Source of the DNA: Ancalomicrobiaceae bacterium
GTDB lineage: Bacteria > Pseudomonadota > Alphaproteobacteria > Rhizobiales > Ancalomicrobiaceae
Direction: 5' to 3'
DNA length: 57,260 bases
Assembly: GCA_031291595.1 (NCBI GenBank)
Contig: JARLIU010000155.1
Span: forward strand, 1-57,260
Under the pieces are notes generated by a model that did no database searches, was not told where the DNA came from, and saw nothing but the letters and a program-made list of their open reading frames with translations. Positions within the stretch are counted from its first letter, which is position 1. Every line of letters begins with the position of its first letter. Both the position numbers and the translations under genes were made by a program. Shown in pieces: positions 9,313 to 18,172 of the stretch.

Positions 9313-10421
9313 TCGAGCTTCGGCTTCGGTTGGATCCGCTTGATGACGTTATGCTCATTGTTGCGGTGCGGCAATCGCGCCGGGCGGAGCGGAGCGCATC
9401 CGTCCCGGTCGGCGGACTCGGGGCGGATGCCGCAGGCGTCTGTTTCCACATCGCTTTTGCGGAAATCTGGCGACTGTTGTTCCGGCGCGACGCCCTCCCT
9501 GGCGCAAAACGCATGTAGACGGTGGAGGAAGAGCGTCAGGGCGAGAAGATCGGCACTGCCGCCGGGGCTGAGATTCTTGGCGATGAACGCCTTGTCGAGC
9601 TCGGCGATGTCGGCGCGCCAGCCGGGGGCGCGGATGCCGCCCCGTGCATTCAGCCGGGCCGCCTCGGTACGGGCGAAGGCCAGCCCGGCCAGCCCGCCGC
9701 GGGCGACGAGGTTGGTGTCGGCATTGTGCTCGAGCAGATGCAGGAAGGCGGCATGCAGCGCGGTTTCCTCGTCGAGGCCGGAATCCATCGCCGTCTCGAA
9801 CATCGGCAGCGCGCTTCGGCGCACGGTCGAAAACCCGGTCTCGGCCTCGCCGCGCGCGCCGGTCAAGCCGTAAAGCTGGTAGAGGCGCTCGCCGGCGGTT
9901 TTGGGTTGGCACCGCGGCGCCAACTCGCGCGCGACGATGCCGCGGCTGATGTCGGCCACTTCGTCCAGGGCCAGGTCGCGATCGAGGCGGCCGTGCCGTG
10001 CCCAGGTGCGCCCCAGGGCGGCCGTGATCAGGCCGAAGGCGAAGATCGAACCCTTGTGGGTGTTGACGCCGTCGGTCGCGGCAAACATCGCCCGCTCGCA
10101 TGCGAGCCCGTCGGGGCGCAGCAGCGGCAGGATGGCACGCGCCGGCAGGTTGGCGGTCTCGGCGCCGGTGACGAACAGCCGCGCAAACCACGGCCGGATG
10201 GCTGCGGCGCTTCGCAGAAACAGCGTGTGGTCCATGTCGCGATGCGCACCGGAATTGGCGCGATCGACCAGGCCGGGTTTCGGCGTCAGCTCGACTTCGC
10301 CGACAAGGCAGGCTTCGACGAGCGCGGCGATCGCATCGGCCAGCGCGGTCGGGCTGTTGCAGGGGAGCGGGGGCGCCGCCGGGCGGCAGGCGCGGTCAGG
10401 CTGGACTGCAGAGCCAAACAT
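9309..10421 (-). CDS. citG: Triphosphoribosyl-dephospho-CoA synthase, with C-terminal tail
   Basis: Makes 2'-(5''-triphosphoribosyl)-3'-dephospho-CoA from ATP and dephospho-CoA, the precursor of the citrate lyase prosthetic group that CitX attaches to CitD. Family signatures seen are LTPKPGLVDRANSGAHRDMDH and NTHKGSIFAFGL. The start chosen (MFGSAVQP) overlaps citX by 26 nt; a longer open frame upstream lies inside citX. At 370 residues it is longer than the usual 280-300 because about 64 residues of low-similarity sequence follow the expected FLHRLHAFC end. That tail may be readthrough after a lost stop codon. Confidence 0.87.
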   Translation of the reverse strand: MFGSAVQPDRACRPAAPPLPCNSPTALADAIAALVEACLVGEVELTPKPGLVDRANSGAHRDMDHTLFLRSAAAIRPWFARLFVTGAETANLPARAILPLLRPDGLACERAMFAATDGVNTHKGSIFAFGLITAALGRTWARHGRLDRDLALDEVADISRGIVARELAPRCQPKTAGERLYQLYGLTGARGEAETGFSTVRRSALPMFETAMDSGLDEETALHAAFLHLLEHNADTNLVARGGLAGLAFARTEAARLNARGGIRAPGWRADIAELDKAFIAKNLSPGGSADLLALTLFLHRLHAFCAREGVAPEQQSPDFRKSDVETDACGIRPESADRDGCAPLRPARLPHRNNEHNVIKRIQPKPKLE

Positions 10422-10956
10422 CGATCCTGTCCTCCATCCGGGTAAGAAGCGCATCGAGCGTATGGGCGCGCGAGCGTCCACATTCTTTTGCCGGCTTATC
10501 GCAGACAAGGCAGTGACGCGCCGGCAGGCCGAGGTCGGCGCGGCCGACAGTGTGCCCGTCGGCGGCGGCCACGTCGAGATCGAATAATCGGCCGAGCGGG
10601 TGGGCCTCTTCCAAGTCGACGAGCGCACGTTTGATGTCGACGGCGGGGGCATCGAGGGCGACGAAAGCCTCGGGCCCGGTCACCGGCGTGGCGCAATGGT
10701 GGGTCGTCGCGGTCCAGCCGCTTTGGGACGCGAGTGCCTCGATCGCCGCGAGCGCGGCGACAAACGGGATACGCGACAACTCGCAGTCCTTGACCGGCCC
10801 GGGCATGACGGTGGTCACGGTGACGATCGGCCGTCTCGTCGCGGCCAGGAGCGCCGCACGGCGCTCGGCCCGGGCGTCGCGCGCCGCAAGCAGCTCGTCG
10901 AGGCTCGCCTGGCGTCCGGTGCGCCAGTGCGAGCGGTCCCGCGCCGCCTCCGGCAT
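10396..10956 (-). CDS. citX: Apo-citrate lyase phosphoribosyl-dephospho-CoA transferase
   Basis: Transfers the phosphoribosyl-dephospho-CoA group made by CitG to a serine of the acyl carrier subunit CitD, activating citrate lyase. The 186-residue product carries the family pattern: RDARAERRAALL near the N-terminus, VMPGPVKD, GREAxxxR-like and the cysteine pair in RHCLVCDKPAKECGRSRAH. It sits 2 nt after citF and overlaps citG, so it is expressed with the lyase genes. Confidence 0.92.
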   Translation of the reverse strand: MPEAARDRSHWRTGRQASLDELLAARDARAERRAALLAATRRPIVTVTTVMPGPVKDCELSRIPFVAALAAIEALASQSGWTATTHHCATPVTGPEAFVALDAPAVDIKRALVDLEEAHPLGRLFDLDVAAADGHTVGRADLGLPARHCLVCDKPAKECGRSRAHTLDALLTRMEDRIDVWLCSPA

Positions 10957-10958
10957 CG

Positions 10959-12476
10959 CTACCCCGCCGCCTGGCGGACGACGTCGATCACCGAGCCGTC
11001 GCGATAGCGGATGACGCCGACGACCTTGTCGAGGAACTCGACCGGTCGCGGCTCGCCGGTGAGGGAGACGGCCTGGGCGTAGAGGTCGTCGATCGGGATG
11101 ACCGGCAGCCCGGCCGCCGTCAATCGCGCGGCGACCTCCGGCCGATTGGGGTTGACCGCGATGCCGTGGTCGGTGACGACGGCGCCAATGGTCTCGCCGG
11201 GGGTGACGATGGTGGTGCAGCGCTTGACCACGGTGGGGATGCGCGAGCGGATCAGCGGCCCGACGACGATCGCCAGGTTGGCCCCCGCCGCGGTGTCGGA
11301 ATGACCGCCGGAGGCGCCGAGCATGACGCCGTTGGAGCCGGTGATGACGTTGACGTTGAAATCGAGGTCGATTTCCAGGGCGGAGAGGATCACCATGTCG
11401 ACGCGGTCGACGGCGGCGGCCTTCGACGTCAGGTTGGCGTAGAAGTTGGTCGAGATCTCCCAGTGTTCGGGGCTAGTGGCCAGCGAGTCGGCCGCCACCG
11501 CGTCGAAACTCTGGGTGTCGAGGATGCGGCCGACGAGGCCCTTCCTGTGCAATTCGACGATCGAGCCGGTGATGCCGCCAAGCGCGAATCCGGCCTTGAT
11601 CCCCTTCTTGCGCATCTTCTGTTCCAGATACCGGGCGGTGGCGGTGGCCGAACCGCCGGTGCCGGTCTGCATGGAGAAGCCGTCCTCGAAATAGCCGGCA
11701 TGCTCCATGACGTCGGCAGCCAGTTTTGCGATCAACAGCTCGCGCGGGTTCGACGTCATGCGGGCCGCGCCGATCGAGATTTTCGCCGGATCGCCGATCT
11801 CGCTGACTTTGACGATCAGGTCCACCTGGTCCTGGCGGATCGAGGCCGGCATATTGGGATAGGGGACGAGCTCTTCAGCCAAGAGGACGACGGTCTTCGC
11901 CCGCGACGCATCGACCATGGCGTAGCCGAGCGAGCCGCAGCGCGACCGGCCGGAGACGGCATTGGCGTTGCCGAACTCGTCGGCCGTCGAGACACCCAAA
12001 AAAGCGACGTCGACGGCGAGTTCGCCGCGGTCCATCAGGTGCACGCGACCGCCGTGCGAATGGATGTGGATCGGCTCTTCCATCAGGCCGTGGCTGATGG
12101 CGTCGGCCAGCTTGCCGCGCATGCCGGAGGTGTAGATGCGACGGATGACGCCGGACTTGATGTGCTCGATCAATGGGAAGTTGCAGGCGAGCAGCGATGA
12201 CGGCGCGAGGGTCAAGTCGCGGAAGCCCATCTCGGCCAGACGACCGACGACGAGGTTGATGGTCTTGTCGCCTTCGCGGAAGCCGTGGTGGAAGGAGATG
12301 GTCATGCCGCTCTTCAGGCCAGAGGCGCGGATGGCGTCCTCGAGGCTGTTGGCGACCTTGCGGCCGTATTTCTCTTGCCTGCTGCCAAGATAGGGAGCGC
12401 TGGCGGTGACGCCTGAGAAGCCTTGCAGGCCGGCGATCTCGGCGGCGGCGAAGCGGGCGGTGATCGAAGCGTTCAT
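10959..12476 (-). CDS. citF: Citrate lyase alpha subunit
   Basis: Citrate:acetyl-ACP transferase subunit of citrate lyase, which exchanges citrate for the acetyl group on CitD to form citryl-ACP. At 505 residues it has the family length. Typical stretches include SFHHGFREGDKTIN near residue 60, HIHSHGGRVHLMDRGEL, FLGVSTADEFGNANAVSG, and GASGGHSDTAAGANL near the C-terminus. It lies 12 nt after citE and 2 nt before citX. Confidence 0.96.
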   Translation of the reverse strand: MNASITARFAAAEIAGLQGFSGVTASAPYLGSRQEKYGRKVANSLEDAIRASGLKSGMTISFHHGFREGDKTINLVVGRLAEMGFRDLTLAPSSLLACNFPLIEHIKSGVIRRIYTSGMRGKLADAISHGLMEEPIHIHSHGGRVHLMDRGELAVDVAFLGVSTADEFGNANAVSGRSRCGSLGYAMVDASRAKTVVLLAEELVPYPNMPASIRQDQVDLIVKVSEIGDPAKISIGAARMTSNPRELLIAKLAADVMEHAGYFEDGFSMQTGTGGSATATARYLEQKMRKKGIKAGFALGGITGSIVELHRKGLVGRILDTQSFDAVAADSLATSPEHWEISTNFYANLTSKAAAVDRVDMVILSALEIDLDFNVNVITGSNGVMLGASGGHSDTAAGANLAIVVGPLIRSRIPTVVKRCTTIVTPGETIGAVVTDHGIAVNPNRPEVAARLTAAGLPVIPIDDLYAQAVSLTGEPRPVEFLDKVVGVIRYRDGSVIDVVRQAAG

Positions 12477-12488
12477 TGTCTCATCCCG

Positions 12489-13373
12489 TTACGTGCGCAA
12501 GCCCGAGGCATTGGCGCGGGCAATGACCAGCCGGGCGTGGGCGACGATCGGCGCGTCGATCATCTTGCCGCCGAGCGAGATGACGCCAAGGCCTTTTGAT
12601 TCGGCCGTCTCAGCCGCCTGGACCACGCGGCGGGCATAATCGACCTCTTCCTCGGTCGGGGCGAACGCATTGTGCAGAAGGTCGATCTGGCGCGGATTGA
12701 TCAGCGACTTGCCGTTGAAGCCGAGCCGCTTGATCAGCTCGACCTCTTTGAGGAAGCCGGCATCGTCGTTGACGTCGGAGAAGACGACGTCGAATGCGTC
12801 GATCTTGGCATAGCGGGCGGCATGCAGCACGGCGCAGCGGGCATAGAACAGTTCGCTGCCGTCGCCGCGCTCGGTCTGCATGTCCATGACGTAGTCGAAG
12901 CCGGCGAGCGCGATGCCGATCATGCGCTTCGAGGCCGTTGCGATGGCGAGCGCATTGACGACGCCGGCAGCCGACTCGATCGCTGCCATCAGTTTGGTGG
13001 AGCCGACCGCGCGGCCGCAGTCTGTCTCGATCCGTTCGACTTCAGCCTCCAGCGCGTGCACGTCGTCGGCGGTGTCGGTCTTGGGCAGGCGGACCACGTC
13101 GACCCCGGCCCTGACCACCGCTTCGAGATCCGTCAGGCCGAAGGGCGTCGACAGGGAATTGATGCGCACCACCGTTTCGACGCGGCTGTAGACCGGCAGC
13201 TTCAGCGTGTGGAAGACGAGCAGCCGAGCCGAGTCCTTCTCGCGCAGCGACACGGCGTCTTCCAGGTCGAACATGATGCAATCCGGCTTGAACACATAGG
13301 CGGTCGACAGCATCGCCGCGTTGGAGCCGGGCAGAAACAGCATCGAACGGCGGAGCTTGAGGGGAGCACTCAT
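12489..13373 (-). CDS. citE: Citrate lyase beta subunit (citryl-ACP lyase)
   Basis: Cleaves citryl-ACP to oxaloacetate and acetyl-ACP. The 294-residue HpcH/HpaI-type barrel starts at an ATG that overlaps the citD stop by 4 nt (13370-13373). Recognisable parts are [15 protein letters not shown] at the N-terminus, [16 protein letters not shown], a VRLPKTD strand, [11 protein letters not shown], and the C-terminal [13 protein letters not shown] and [13 protein letters not shown] longer open frame upstream overlaps citD and citC in other frames and is not real. Confidence 0.95.
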   Translation of the reverse strand: MSAPLKLRRSMLFLPGSNAAMLSTAYVFKPDCIMFDLEDAVSLREKDSARLLVFHTLKLPVYSRVETVVRINSLSTPFGLTDLEAVVRAGVDVVRLPKTDTADDVHALEAEVERIETDCGRAVGSTKLMAAIESAAGVVNALAIATASKRMIGIALAGFDYVMDMQTERGDGSELFYARCAVLHAARYAKIDAFDVVFSDVNDDAGFLKEVELIKRLGFNGKSLINPRQIDLLHNAFAPTEEEVDYARRVVQAAETAESKGLGVISLGGKMIDAPIVAHARLVIARANASGLRT

Positions 13374-13663
13374 GACAGGGCACTCCAATCCGCGGTCCAG
13401 GCATCGACGCCGCGCTGCACCGCCGTCTGCAGCCGCGCCCGGACCACGCAGTCGAGCGCGCCCTTGTCCTCGATGACGATCAGCCCCGCGAAAATGCCGA
13501 GTTTGGCGAGCGTGTCGCGCACCACTGCCTCGATCTGCGCACCGAACTGCTGGATCACCTCGCTCTGCAACACGATCTCCAGCTCGTCGTCGCGCGGAGC
13601 GATGCGCACCATCAGATCGCTCGATTCGAGCGTCCCGGCCAGCGCCTCCCTGACGATCTTCAT
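13370..13663 (-). CDS. citD: Citrate lyase acyl carrier protein (gamma subunit)
   Basis: Small acyl carrier subunit (97 residues) that carries the phosphoribosyl-dephospho-CoA arm. The attachment motif GTLESSD places the expected modified serine at residue 14, the position known for Klebsiella CitD. The start is [10 protein letters not shown] at 13663; the longer frame extends into citC. It overlaps citE by 4 nt and follows citC by 29 nt. Confidence 0.95.
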   Translation of the reverse strand: MKIVREALAGTLESSDLMVRIAPRDDELEIVLQSEVIQQFGAQIEAVVRDTLAKLGIFAGLIVIEDKGALDCVVRARLQTAVQRGVDAWTADWSALS

Positions 13664-13692
13664 AGGCTTGCCTCCATTCGGCGGAGCGATGA

Positions 13693-14733
13693 TCAGGCCG
13701 CCGTCGGCCGTTCGATGCGGTACTTGGACTGCAGCAGCGCCAGCGTCGTCGGCGGCACCAATTTGGCGATGGTGGAGAAATCGCCGGCGCGCAACAGCCG
13801 GCGCACGGCGGAGGCGGAGATCGGCGCCTGGTCCTGCTCGGAGCGCGGAATCTCCACCACCGCGATGGCCGGCGAGACCGAGACATCGGCGCGCAGCCAA
13901 TGCATCATGTCGGCGTTGTACTTGTGGGTCGTCCGGCAGAACGGCTCGGTGCCGACGAAGCGATGGGTGACGCCGAGCGCTGGTGCGATCCAATTGCGGA
14001 ACAGCAACAGGTCGATCGCGGTGAAGCAGTCGCCGACGATGCCCTTCTCCTTGAAGAAGTAGGCCGAGAACGTGGCGCGCGACACCATGTACTCCGAGCC
14101 CGGATGCAGAGTGACGCGTGGAATGCCTTCGATGCCGGCTTTGACCAGCTGGAACCGGTCGCGATAGCTGATGAGGGAGACGTCCTCGGCGACGACGAAC
14201 AGATGCACCCAGTCGGAATGGGCGGCGGCGTGTTCGACCAGATGGCGGTGGCCGTAGGTGAACGGGTTGGCGTTGACCACGATCGAGCCGATGACGTCTC
14301 CCGGCTGGCGCAGCTTCTTCAACTGGTTGCAGTAGGACTGGATGCCGACCGGCGTGTTCTCCATCAGGGCGACCGTGCCCGGGACGACAGCCAAGGGATA
14401 GAAGCCGCAGCAGCGGAAGAAATCGACGTTGTCGGGCTTGGTATAGAGAAACAGATGCACGTGGCCACGCTCATGCGCCAGATGCACGATCTCGGTCAGC
14501 AGCTTCAACCCCAGCGCTTCGCCGCGCCAATCCGGGTCGATCGCCACGCATTTGACGACGTTCTTCTCCAACCCGGCGCAGGCGATCAGCCGCCGCGCCA
14601 GACGGAACACCACGAATGCCTCGACCCCGATCTCGTAGTCGAGGTCAGATCGTGCGAGCAGCCTGACGATTTCCTGGCGCTCGTTCTCCTCCTCAGCCGG
14701 ATCGACCGCGTAGGAGAGCAATTCTTCAGACAT
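13693..14733 (-). CDS. citC: [Citrate (pro-3S)-lyase] ligase
   Basis: Acetylates the prosthetic-group thiol of CitD using acetate and ATP, switching citrate lyase on. The 346-residue product has a GNAT-like N-terminal half ([14 protein letters not shown], then [11 protein letters not shown]) and a nucleotidyltransferase C-terminal half with [17 protein letters not shown] and the [10 protein letters not shown] loop. Start is [10 protein letters not shown] at 14733; upstream in-frame codons run through the intergenic region. It is the first gene of the cit cluster on this strand. Confidence 0.94.
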   Translation of the reverse strand: MSEELLSYAVDPAEEENERQEIVRLLARSDLDYEIGVEAFVVFRLARRLIACAGLEKNVVKCVAIDPDWRGEALGLKLLTEIVHLAHERGHVHLFLYTKPDNVDFFRCCGFYPLAVVPGTVALMENTPVGIQSYCNQLKKLRQPGDVIGSIVVNANPFTYGHRHLVEHAAAHSDWVHLFVVAEDVSLISYRDRFQLVKAGIEGIPRVTLHPGSEYMVSRATFSAYFFKEKGIVGDCFTAIDLLLFRNWIAPALGVTHRFVGTEPFCRTTHKYNADMMHWLRADVSVSPAIAVVEIPRSEQDQAPISASAVRRLLRAGDFSTIAKLVPPTTLALLQSKYRIERPTAA

Positions 14734-14803
14734 GGGAAGGCTTTCCAGAGCGATCCGGCCGGGTCGGCGGAGTGGTCGAGACTCAAGTCCCCCGCAGTCT
14801 AGA

Positions 14804-14817
14804 AGCCATTTATGGCT
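14804..14817. promoter_or_regulatory. Inverted repeat upstream of citC
   Basis: AGCCAT (14804-14809) and ATGGCT (14812-14817) form a 6-bp inverted repeat with a 2-nt spacer, about 70 bp ahead of the citC start. It lies in the only AT-richer part of the 157-bp spacer upstream of the cit cluster. It could be a regulator site, but no recognised consensus fits and short repeats of this size arise by chance. Confidence 0.25.
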
Positions 14818-14890
14818 CAAACCTTGATCGAAATGCGTGTCGTGCGACGCGAGCGGGAATTTGTCGCGGTACTGGCCCGCCAGTTGGGCC

Positions 14891-15772
14891 TCAAGTCCTG
14901 GCGAGGGGCGCGAAGAAATCGACGATCGCCTCGACAGCCGCACCGATCAGCCGGGGATCGTCGTAGAAGTCGATCTGGCCGGCAGACGCGAGCCAGACCT
15001 GGCGCTTCCGGGCACTGAGGCGGCGATAGAAGGCGCGGGCGAGCGACGGCGCCAGCGCCCGTTCGGAATGGACGAGAATCGTCGGCATGGCGATGTCATG
15101 GGCGATGCCCTGGGTGTCGAACGGCAGCGTGTACTGCCGCGACTGCACCGCGAAGGCGTTGACGTAATTCGCAACCGCGCCGCGCGGCGTGCCGTAGTAC
15201 TGGTAGGCTTCGGCGAGCGGCATGGCGACGTCGCCGCCGTCGAGGCCGACGGCGGGGATCGTCTCGGCGCGGCCGGTGGCATCATAGATCGCCTGCGCCT
15301 TCAAGGCTCGGGTCAACGCCGCATCGAACTGCTCGCCCATGGACTTTTTCGCCATCTCGGCATCGGCGTAGTAGCCGGCGATGCCGGCGAAACCGGAAAA
15401 GCGGTGATCCTTCGCCATGGCGTAGGCCATGTAGCCGCCGCCGGCGCAGACGCCGACCCCGATGACCGGCAGCGCCGCCAGGTCCGGCACCGTCTTCACG
15501 TAGTCGAACGCGGCGGAGATATCCTCGGCCTTGGCGAACGGATTCTCCAGCTGGCGCGGCTTGCCGCCGCTTTCGCCGAAGGTGCGGTGGTCGAAAGCCA
15601 GCGCCGCCCAGCCGCGCGCGGCAAGCGCCGCGGCATAGGCGCCGGACGCCTGCTCCTTCACCGAAGTCGACGGGCCAGTGAGGATGGCGACGCCCTCCGG
15701 CGCGCCATCCGGCATATGAAGCGTACCGACCAGCGCGGCGGCGTGGCTGACGAAGGTTGTGCGCAGCTGCAT
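14891..15772 (-). CDS. Dienelactone hydrolase-like alpha/beta hydrolase
   Basis: A 293-residue alpha/beta hydrolase. The nucleophile elbow GVGVCAGGG has Cys at the catalytic position, as in dienelactone hydrolases, and LAFDHRTFGES supplies the oxyanion-side strand. The start taken is MQLRTTFVSH at 15772; a longer frame continues through AT-rich promoter sequence with atypical residues. It diverges from a MarR-like regulator 154 bp away, which suggests that regulator controls it. Substrate is unknown; no aromatic-degradation genes are nearby. Confidence 0.78.
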   Translation of the reverse strand: MQLRTTFVSHAAALVGTLHMPDGAPEGVAILTGPSTSVKEQASGAYAAALAARGWAALAFDHRTFGESGGKPRQLENPFAKAEDISAAFDYVKTVPDLAALPVIGVGVCAGGGYMAYAMAKDHRFSGFAGIAGYYADAEMAKKSMGEQFDAALTRALKAQAIYDATGRAETIPAVGLDGGDVAMPLAEAYQYYGTPRGAVANYVNAFAVQSRQYTLPFDTQGIAHDIAMPTILVHSERALAPSLARAFYRRLSARKRQVWLASAGQIDFYDDPRLIGAAVEAIVDFFAPLART

Positions 15773-15891
15773 GTGGATCCCCAATGAGCACACGTATAGG
15801 TACAATACTCTAGGGTTTCGCGTTCTTATGATTTTATCCGGCGAGATTGCAACAACTAGATGCAATGGTGCCATCTGAGGATGAAATATCG

Positions 15892-15920
15892 TTGACACTG
15901 CGTAAATGCATGCATAGGCT
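15892..15920 (+). promoter_or_regulatory. Candidate promoter of the MarR-like gene (leaderless)
   Basis: TTGACA at 15892-15897, a 17-nt spacer, and TAGGCT at 15915-15920. Transcription would be expected to begin around 15926-15928, at or next to the ATG at 15927, implying a leaderless mRNA. This agrees with the lack of any Shine-Dalgarno sequence before that ATG. The -10 box is a weak match. Confidence 0.5.
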
Positions 15921-15926
15921 ATGCAT
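15910..15926. promoter_or_regulatory. Perfect palindromic operator candidate at the MarR-like start
   Basis: ATGCATAG (15910-15917) and CTATGCAT (15919-15926) are exact reverse complements around one central base. The palindrome covers the candidate -10 box and ends at the base before the preferred ATG. MarR-type dimers bind sites of this size, so autoregulation and control of the divergent hydrolase gene are plausible. Confidence 0.65.
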
Positions 15927-16442
15927 ATGTCTATCGCCAATCGAACCGGGGCCTTGGGCCTGCTGCTGTTCGACGCAGTTGAGGCGGCGCTTCAGGGGCT
16001 GTCGCCGAGCGCGGCGGCGTTTCTGCTGACGGCGTTCTACCGGCCGGGCGCCTCGACCACGGAAATCGCGGCGATCGCCGGCGTCAGCCAGCCGACGGGC
16101 GTGCGGGTGCTGGCGGGCCTGCGCACCCGCGGGTTAATCGAGGCGCCGGTCAGACGCGGCCGCGCGACGCCGATCCTGCTCACGGAGTTCGGCCGCGCCC
16201 GCGCACAGGTGGTGCAGACGGCGCGGCTCGAGGCGATGCAGCGGCTGCTCGGGCCGCTCGACGGGGAAGAGCGCGCGCAGTTCGCGGTGCTGATCGACAA
16301 GATCATGGCCGGAGCGACGGTATCGCGGGCGTTTGCGCGCACGACCTGCCGGCTGTGCGACCATCCGGCCTGCATCGAGCCCGAGTGTCCGCTCGGCACG
16401 CGGGCGAGCCTGCTGGAACAGTCAGGGATCCAGACGGAGTGA
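15927..16442 (+). CDS. MarR-like transcriptional regulator with cysteine-rich C-terminus
   Basis: A 171-residue winged-helix regulator. The recognition region STTEIAAIAGVSQPTGVRVLAGLRTR followed by a wing-like RRGRATPILLT stretch fits the MarR family. Unusually the C-terminus carries four cysteines in CRLCDHPACIEPECPLG (about residues 138-154), which could bind zinc or an iron-sulfur cluster or act as a redox switch. ATG 15921 is an alternative start six bases upstream; 15927 is preferred from the promoter position. It probably regulates itself and the divergent hydrolase. Confidence 0.78.
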   Translation: MSIANRTGALGLLLFDAVEAALQGLSPSAAAFLLTAFYRPGASTTEIAAIAGVSQPTGVRVLAGLRTRGLIEAPVRRGRATPILLTEFGRARAQVVQTARLEAMQRLLGPLDGEERAQFAVLIDKIMAGATVSRAFARTTCRLCDHPACIEPECPLGTRASLLEQSGIQTE

Positions 16443-16446
16443 GGCC

Positions 16447-17052
16447 ATGATCATCCGCCATGCCGGGAAGACACCCGAGATCGACGGCGGCGCCTTTGTC
16501 GCGCCGGATGCAACCGTGTGCGGCGACGTGCGCATCGGCTGGGGCACGCGGATCATGCACGGCGCACGGCTGATCGCCGAGGCCGGCGGCCGCATCGAGA
16601 TCGGCAACGAGTGCATCGTGCTCGAAAACGCCGTGGTGCGGGCAACGGCGGCGCATTGCTGCCGCATCGGCGATCACACGCTGATCGGGCCGCATGCGCA
16701 TGTGGTGGGCGCGACGATCGTCGGCCGCGCCTTCATCGCGACCGGCGCCGCGGTGTTCCACGGCGCGCATCTCGCGGAAAACACCGAAGTCCGCATCAAC
16801 GGCGTCGTCCACATCGACACCCGGCTCGAAGCGGGCACGACCGTACCGATCGGCTGGGTGGCGGTCGGCGATCCGGCGAAGATCCTGCCGCCCGGCGAGC
16901 ACGAGGCCATCTGGGCGGTGCAGCGGCCGTTGGATTTCCCGCGCCGGGTCTACGGCGTCGACCGGAGCGCGCCCGACGTGATGGCCGAGATCACAACGCA
17001 GATGTCCGAGTGGCTGGCGGCGCATGCGGCGGACGAGGTCATCCGAAGCTGA
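16447..17052 (+). CDS. Gamma carbonic anhydrase family protein
   Basis: A 201-residue left-handed beta-helix protein of the gamma carbonic anhydrase / PaaY-YrdA group. Hexapeptide-repeat character is clear from about residue 20 to 150 (for example IGDHTLIGPHAHVVGA, TGAAVFHGAHL), with His residues placed as expected for the metal site. The start is the ATG at 16447, 4 nt after the MarR-like gene, so the two are likely co-transcribed. Enzyme activity is not assured, as several family members bind CoA thioesters or have unknown roles. Confidence 0.82.
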   Translation: MIIRHAGKTPEIDGGAFVAPDATVCGDVRIGWGTRIMHGARLIAEAGGRIEIGNECIVLENAVVRATAAHCCRIGDHTLIGPHAHVVGATIVGRAFIATGAAVFHGAHLAENTEVRINGVVHIDTRLEAGTTVPIGWVAVGDPAKILPPGEHEAIWAVQRPLDFPRRVYGVDRSAPDVMAEITTQMSEWLAAHAADEVIRS

Positions 17053-17138
17053 TCGCGCCGGGCCCGAGAGGTCCCGTGCCGGCGTCGAGCCGCCAAGCGC
17101 GATGCGCCATCGATTGGGCCGGACGTCAAGGCTCCGGC

Positions 17139-18026
17139 TCAGCGTCGGTCGAGGCGCCGACGGAAGATCATGTCCTTGGATGCGACGACGGCGCCGAGCG
17201 TGATCAGTGCGGCGGCGGCGGCGATCACCCATTCGAAGCGACCGAAGCCGGCCAGGATCAGGAACAGCGTGGACATGAGCGGCGACAGATAGCTGGCGGC
17301 ACCGAGCACCTGGATGTCGCCATGTTTGACGCCGTGGTCCCAGACGAAGAAGGCAGCGCCGAGCGGCAGGGCGCCCAGGCCGGCGACGGCGGCCCAGGCG
17401 GTCGGCGTCTCCGGCCAGACGGTCGTCTCCAGGCAGACGTGGCAGAGGAAGGAGAGGGCCGAAGTCGCCAGGCAGAAGCCGGCGACGGCGCCGGTCGGCA
17501 CCGCGGCCATGCGGCGGGAGGCGATCGAATAGCTCGACCAGATCAGCGCCGAGACGATCGCCGCGCCATAGCCGAGCATATGCTCCGGGGCGATCGACAG
17601 GCTGCGGCCTTTGGTCACGATCAGCGCCGCGCCGATCAGCCCCAGCGCCGCACCGAGGATGTGGTGGGGCTTCAGCCGCTCACCCGGCAACAGGCCGGAG
17701 AAGACGACGATCAGCAGCGGCCAAGTGTAGTTGATGAGGTTGGCTTCGACCGGCGGCGCCGTCTTCAACGAGGTGAAATAGAAGAAGTGGAAGCCGAACA
17801 GGCCGCCAACGCCGATCAGCCAAACCTTGAGATCCTGACGCAACTGACCCATCTGTCCTTGGAACGCCAGGGCGGCAATCGCTCCGAGGCCGGACAGTCC
17901 GAAAGCCAGACCATTCAGCAGGAACGGCGGCACGCGCCCCGTCGCTGCCGCCATGAGGCCGAGCAGCGACCACATGCCGACTGCGGTCAATCCGATGAGC
18001 GTTGCCGATCTACGGTTGGATGCCAT
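17139..18026 (-). CDS. EamA/DMT-family transporter
   Basis: A 295-residue inner-membrane protein with about ten hydrophobic segments in two EamA repeats (WSLLGLMAAATG and SALIWSSYSIASRR mark the start of each half). It resembles the YddG-type aromatic amino acid exporters of the drug/metabolite transporter superfamily. Substrate cannot be read from sequence. It is convergent with the carbonic anhydrase gene and divergent from the NYN-domain gene. Confidence 0.85.
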   Translation of the reverse strand: MASNRRSATLIGLTAVGMWSLLGLMAAATGRVPPFLLNGLAFGLSGLGAIAALAFQGQMGQLRQDLKVWLIGVGGLFGFHFFYFTSLKTAPPVEANLINYTWPLLIVVFSGLLPGERLKPHHILGAALGLIGAALIVTKGRSLSIAPEHMLGYGAAIVSALIWSSYSIASRRMAAVPTGAVAGFCLATSALSFLCHVCLETTVWPETPTAWAAVAGLGALPLGAAFFVWDHGVKHGDIQVLGAASYLSPLMSTLFLILAGFGRFEWVIAAAAALITLGAVVASKDMIFRRRLDRR

Positions 18027-18172
18027 GCGAGCTCTGAATTGTTGCGTTCAGGCGGAATGCGGCGCTTGCCTTTCGTTCGCCGGGCCACGAAGCTCAGCAA
18101 GGCCGGAAGCGCCCCGATTGGGCGGTGCCGGACGACTAACATATTGATGCCCCAATTTCCTAGAGACCGTTC

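Noticed and set aside
14821-14837. FNR/FixK-type box (TTGAT-N4-ATCAA) upstream of citC
   Set aside because: TTGAT is present but the second half-site matches only two of five positions.
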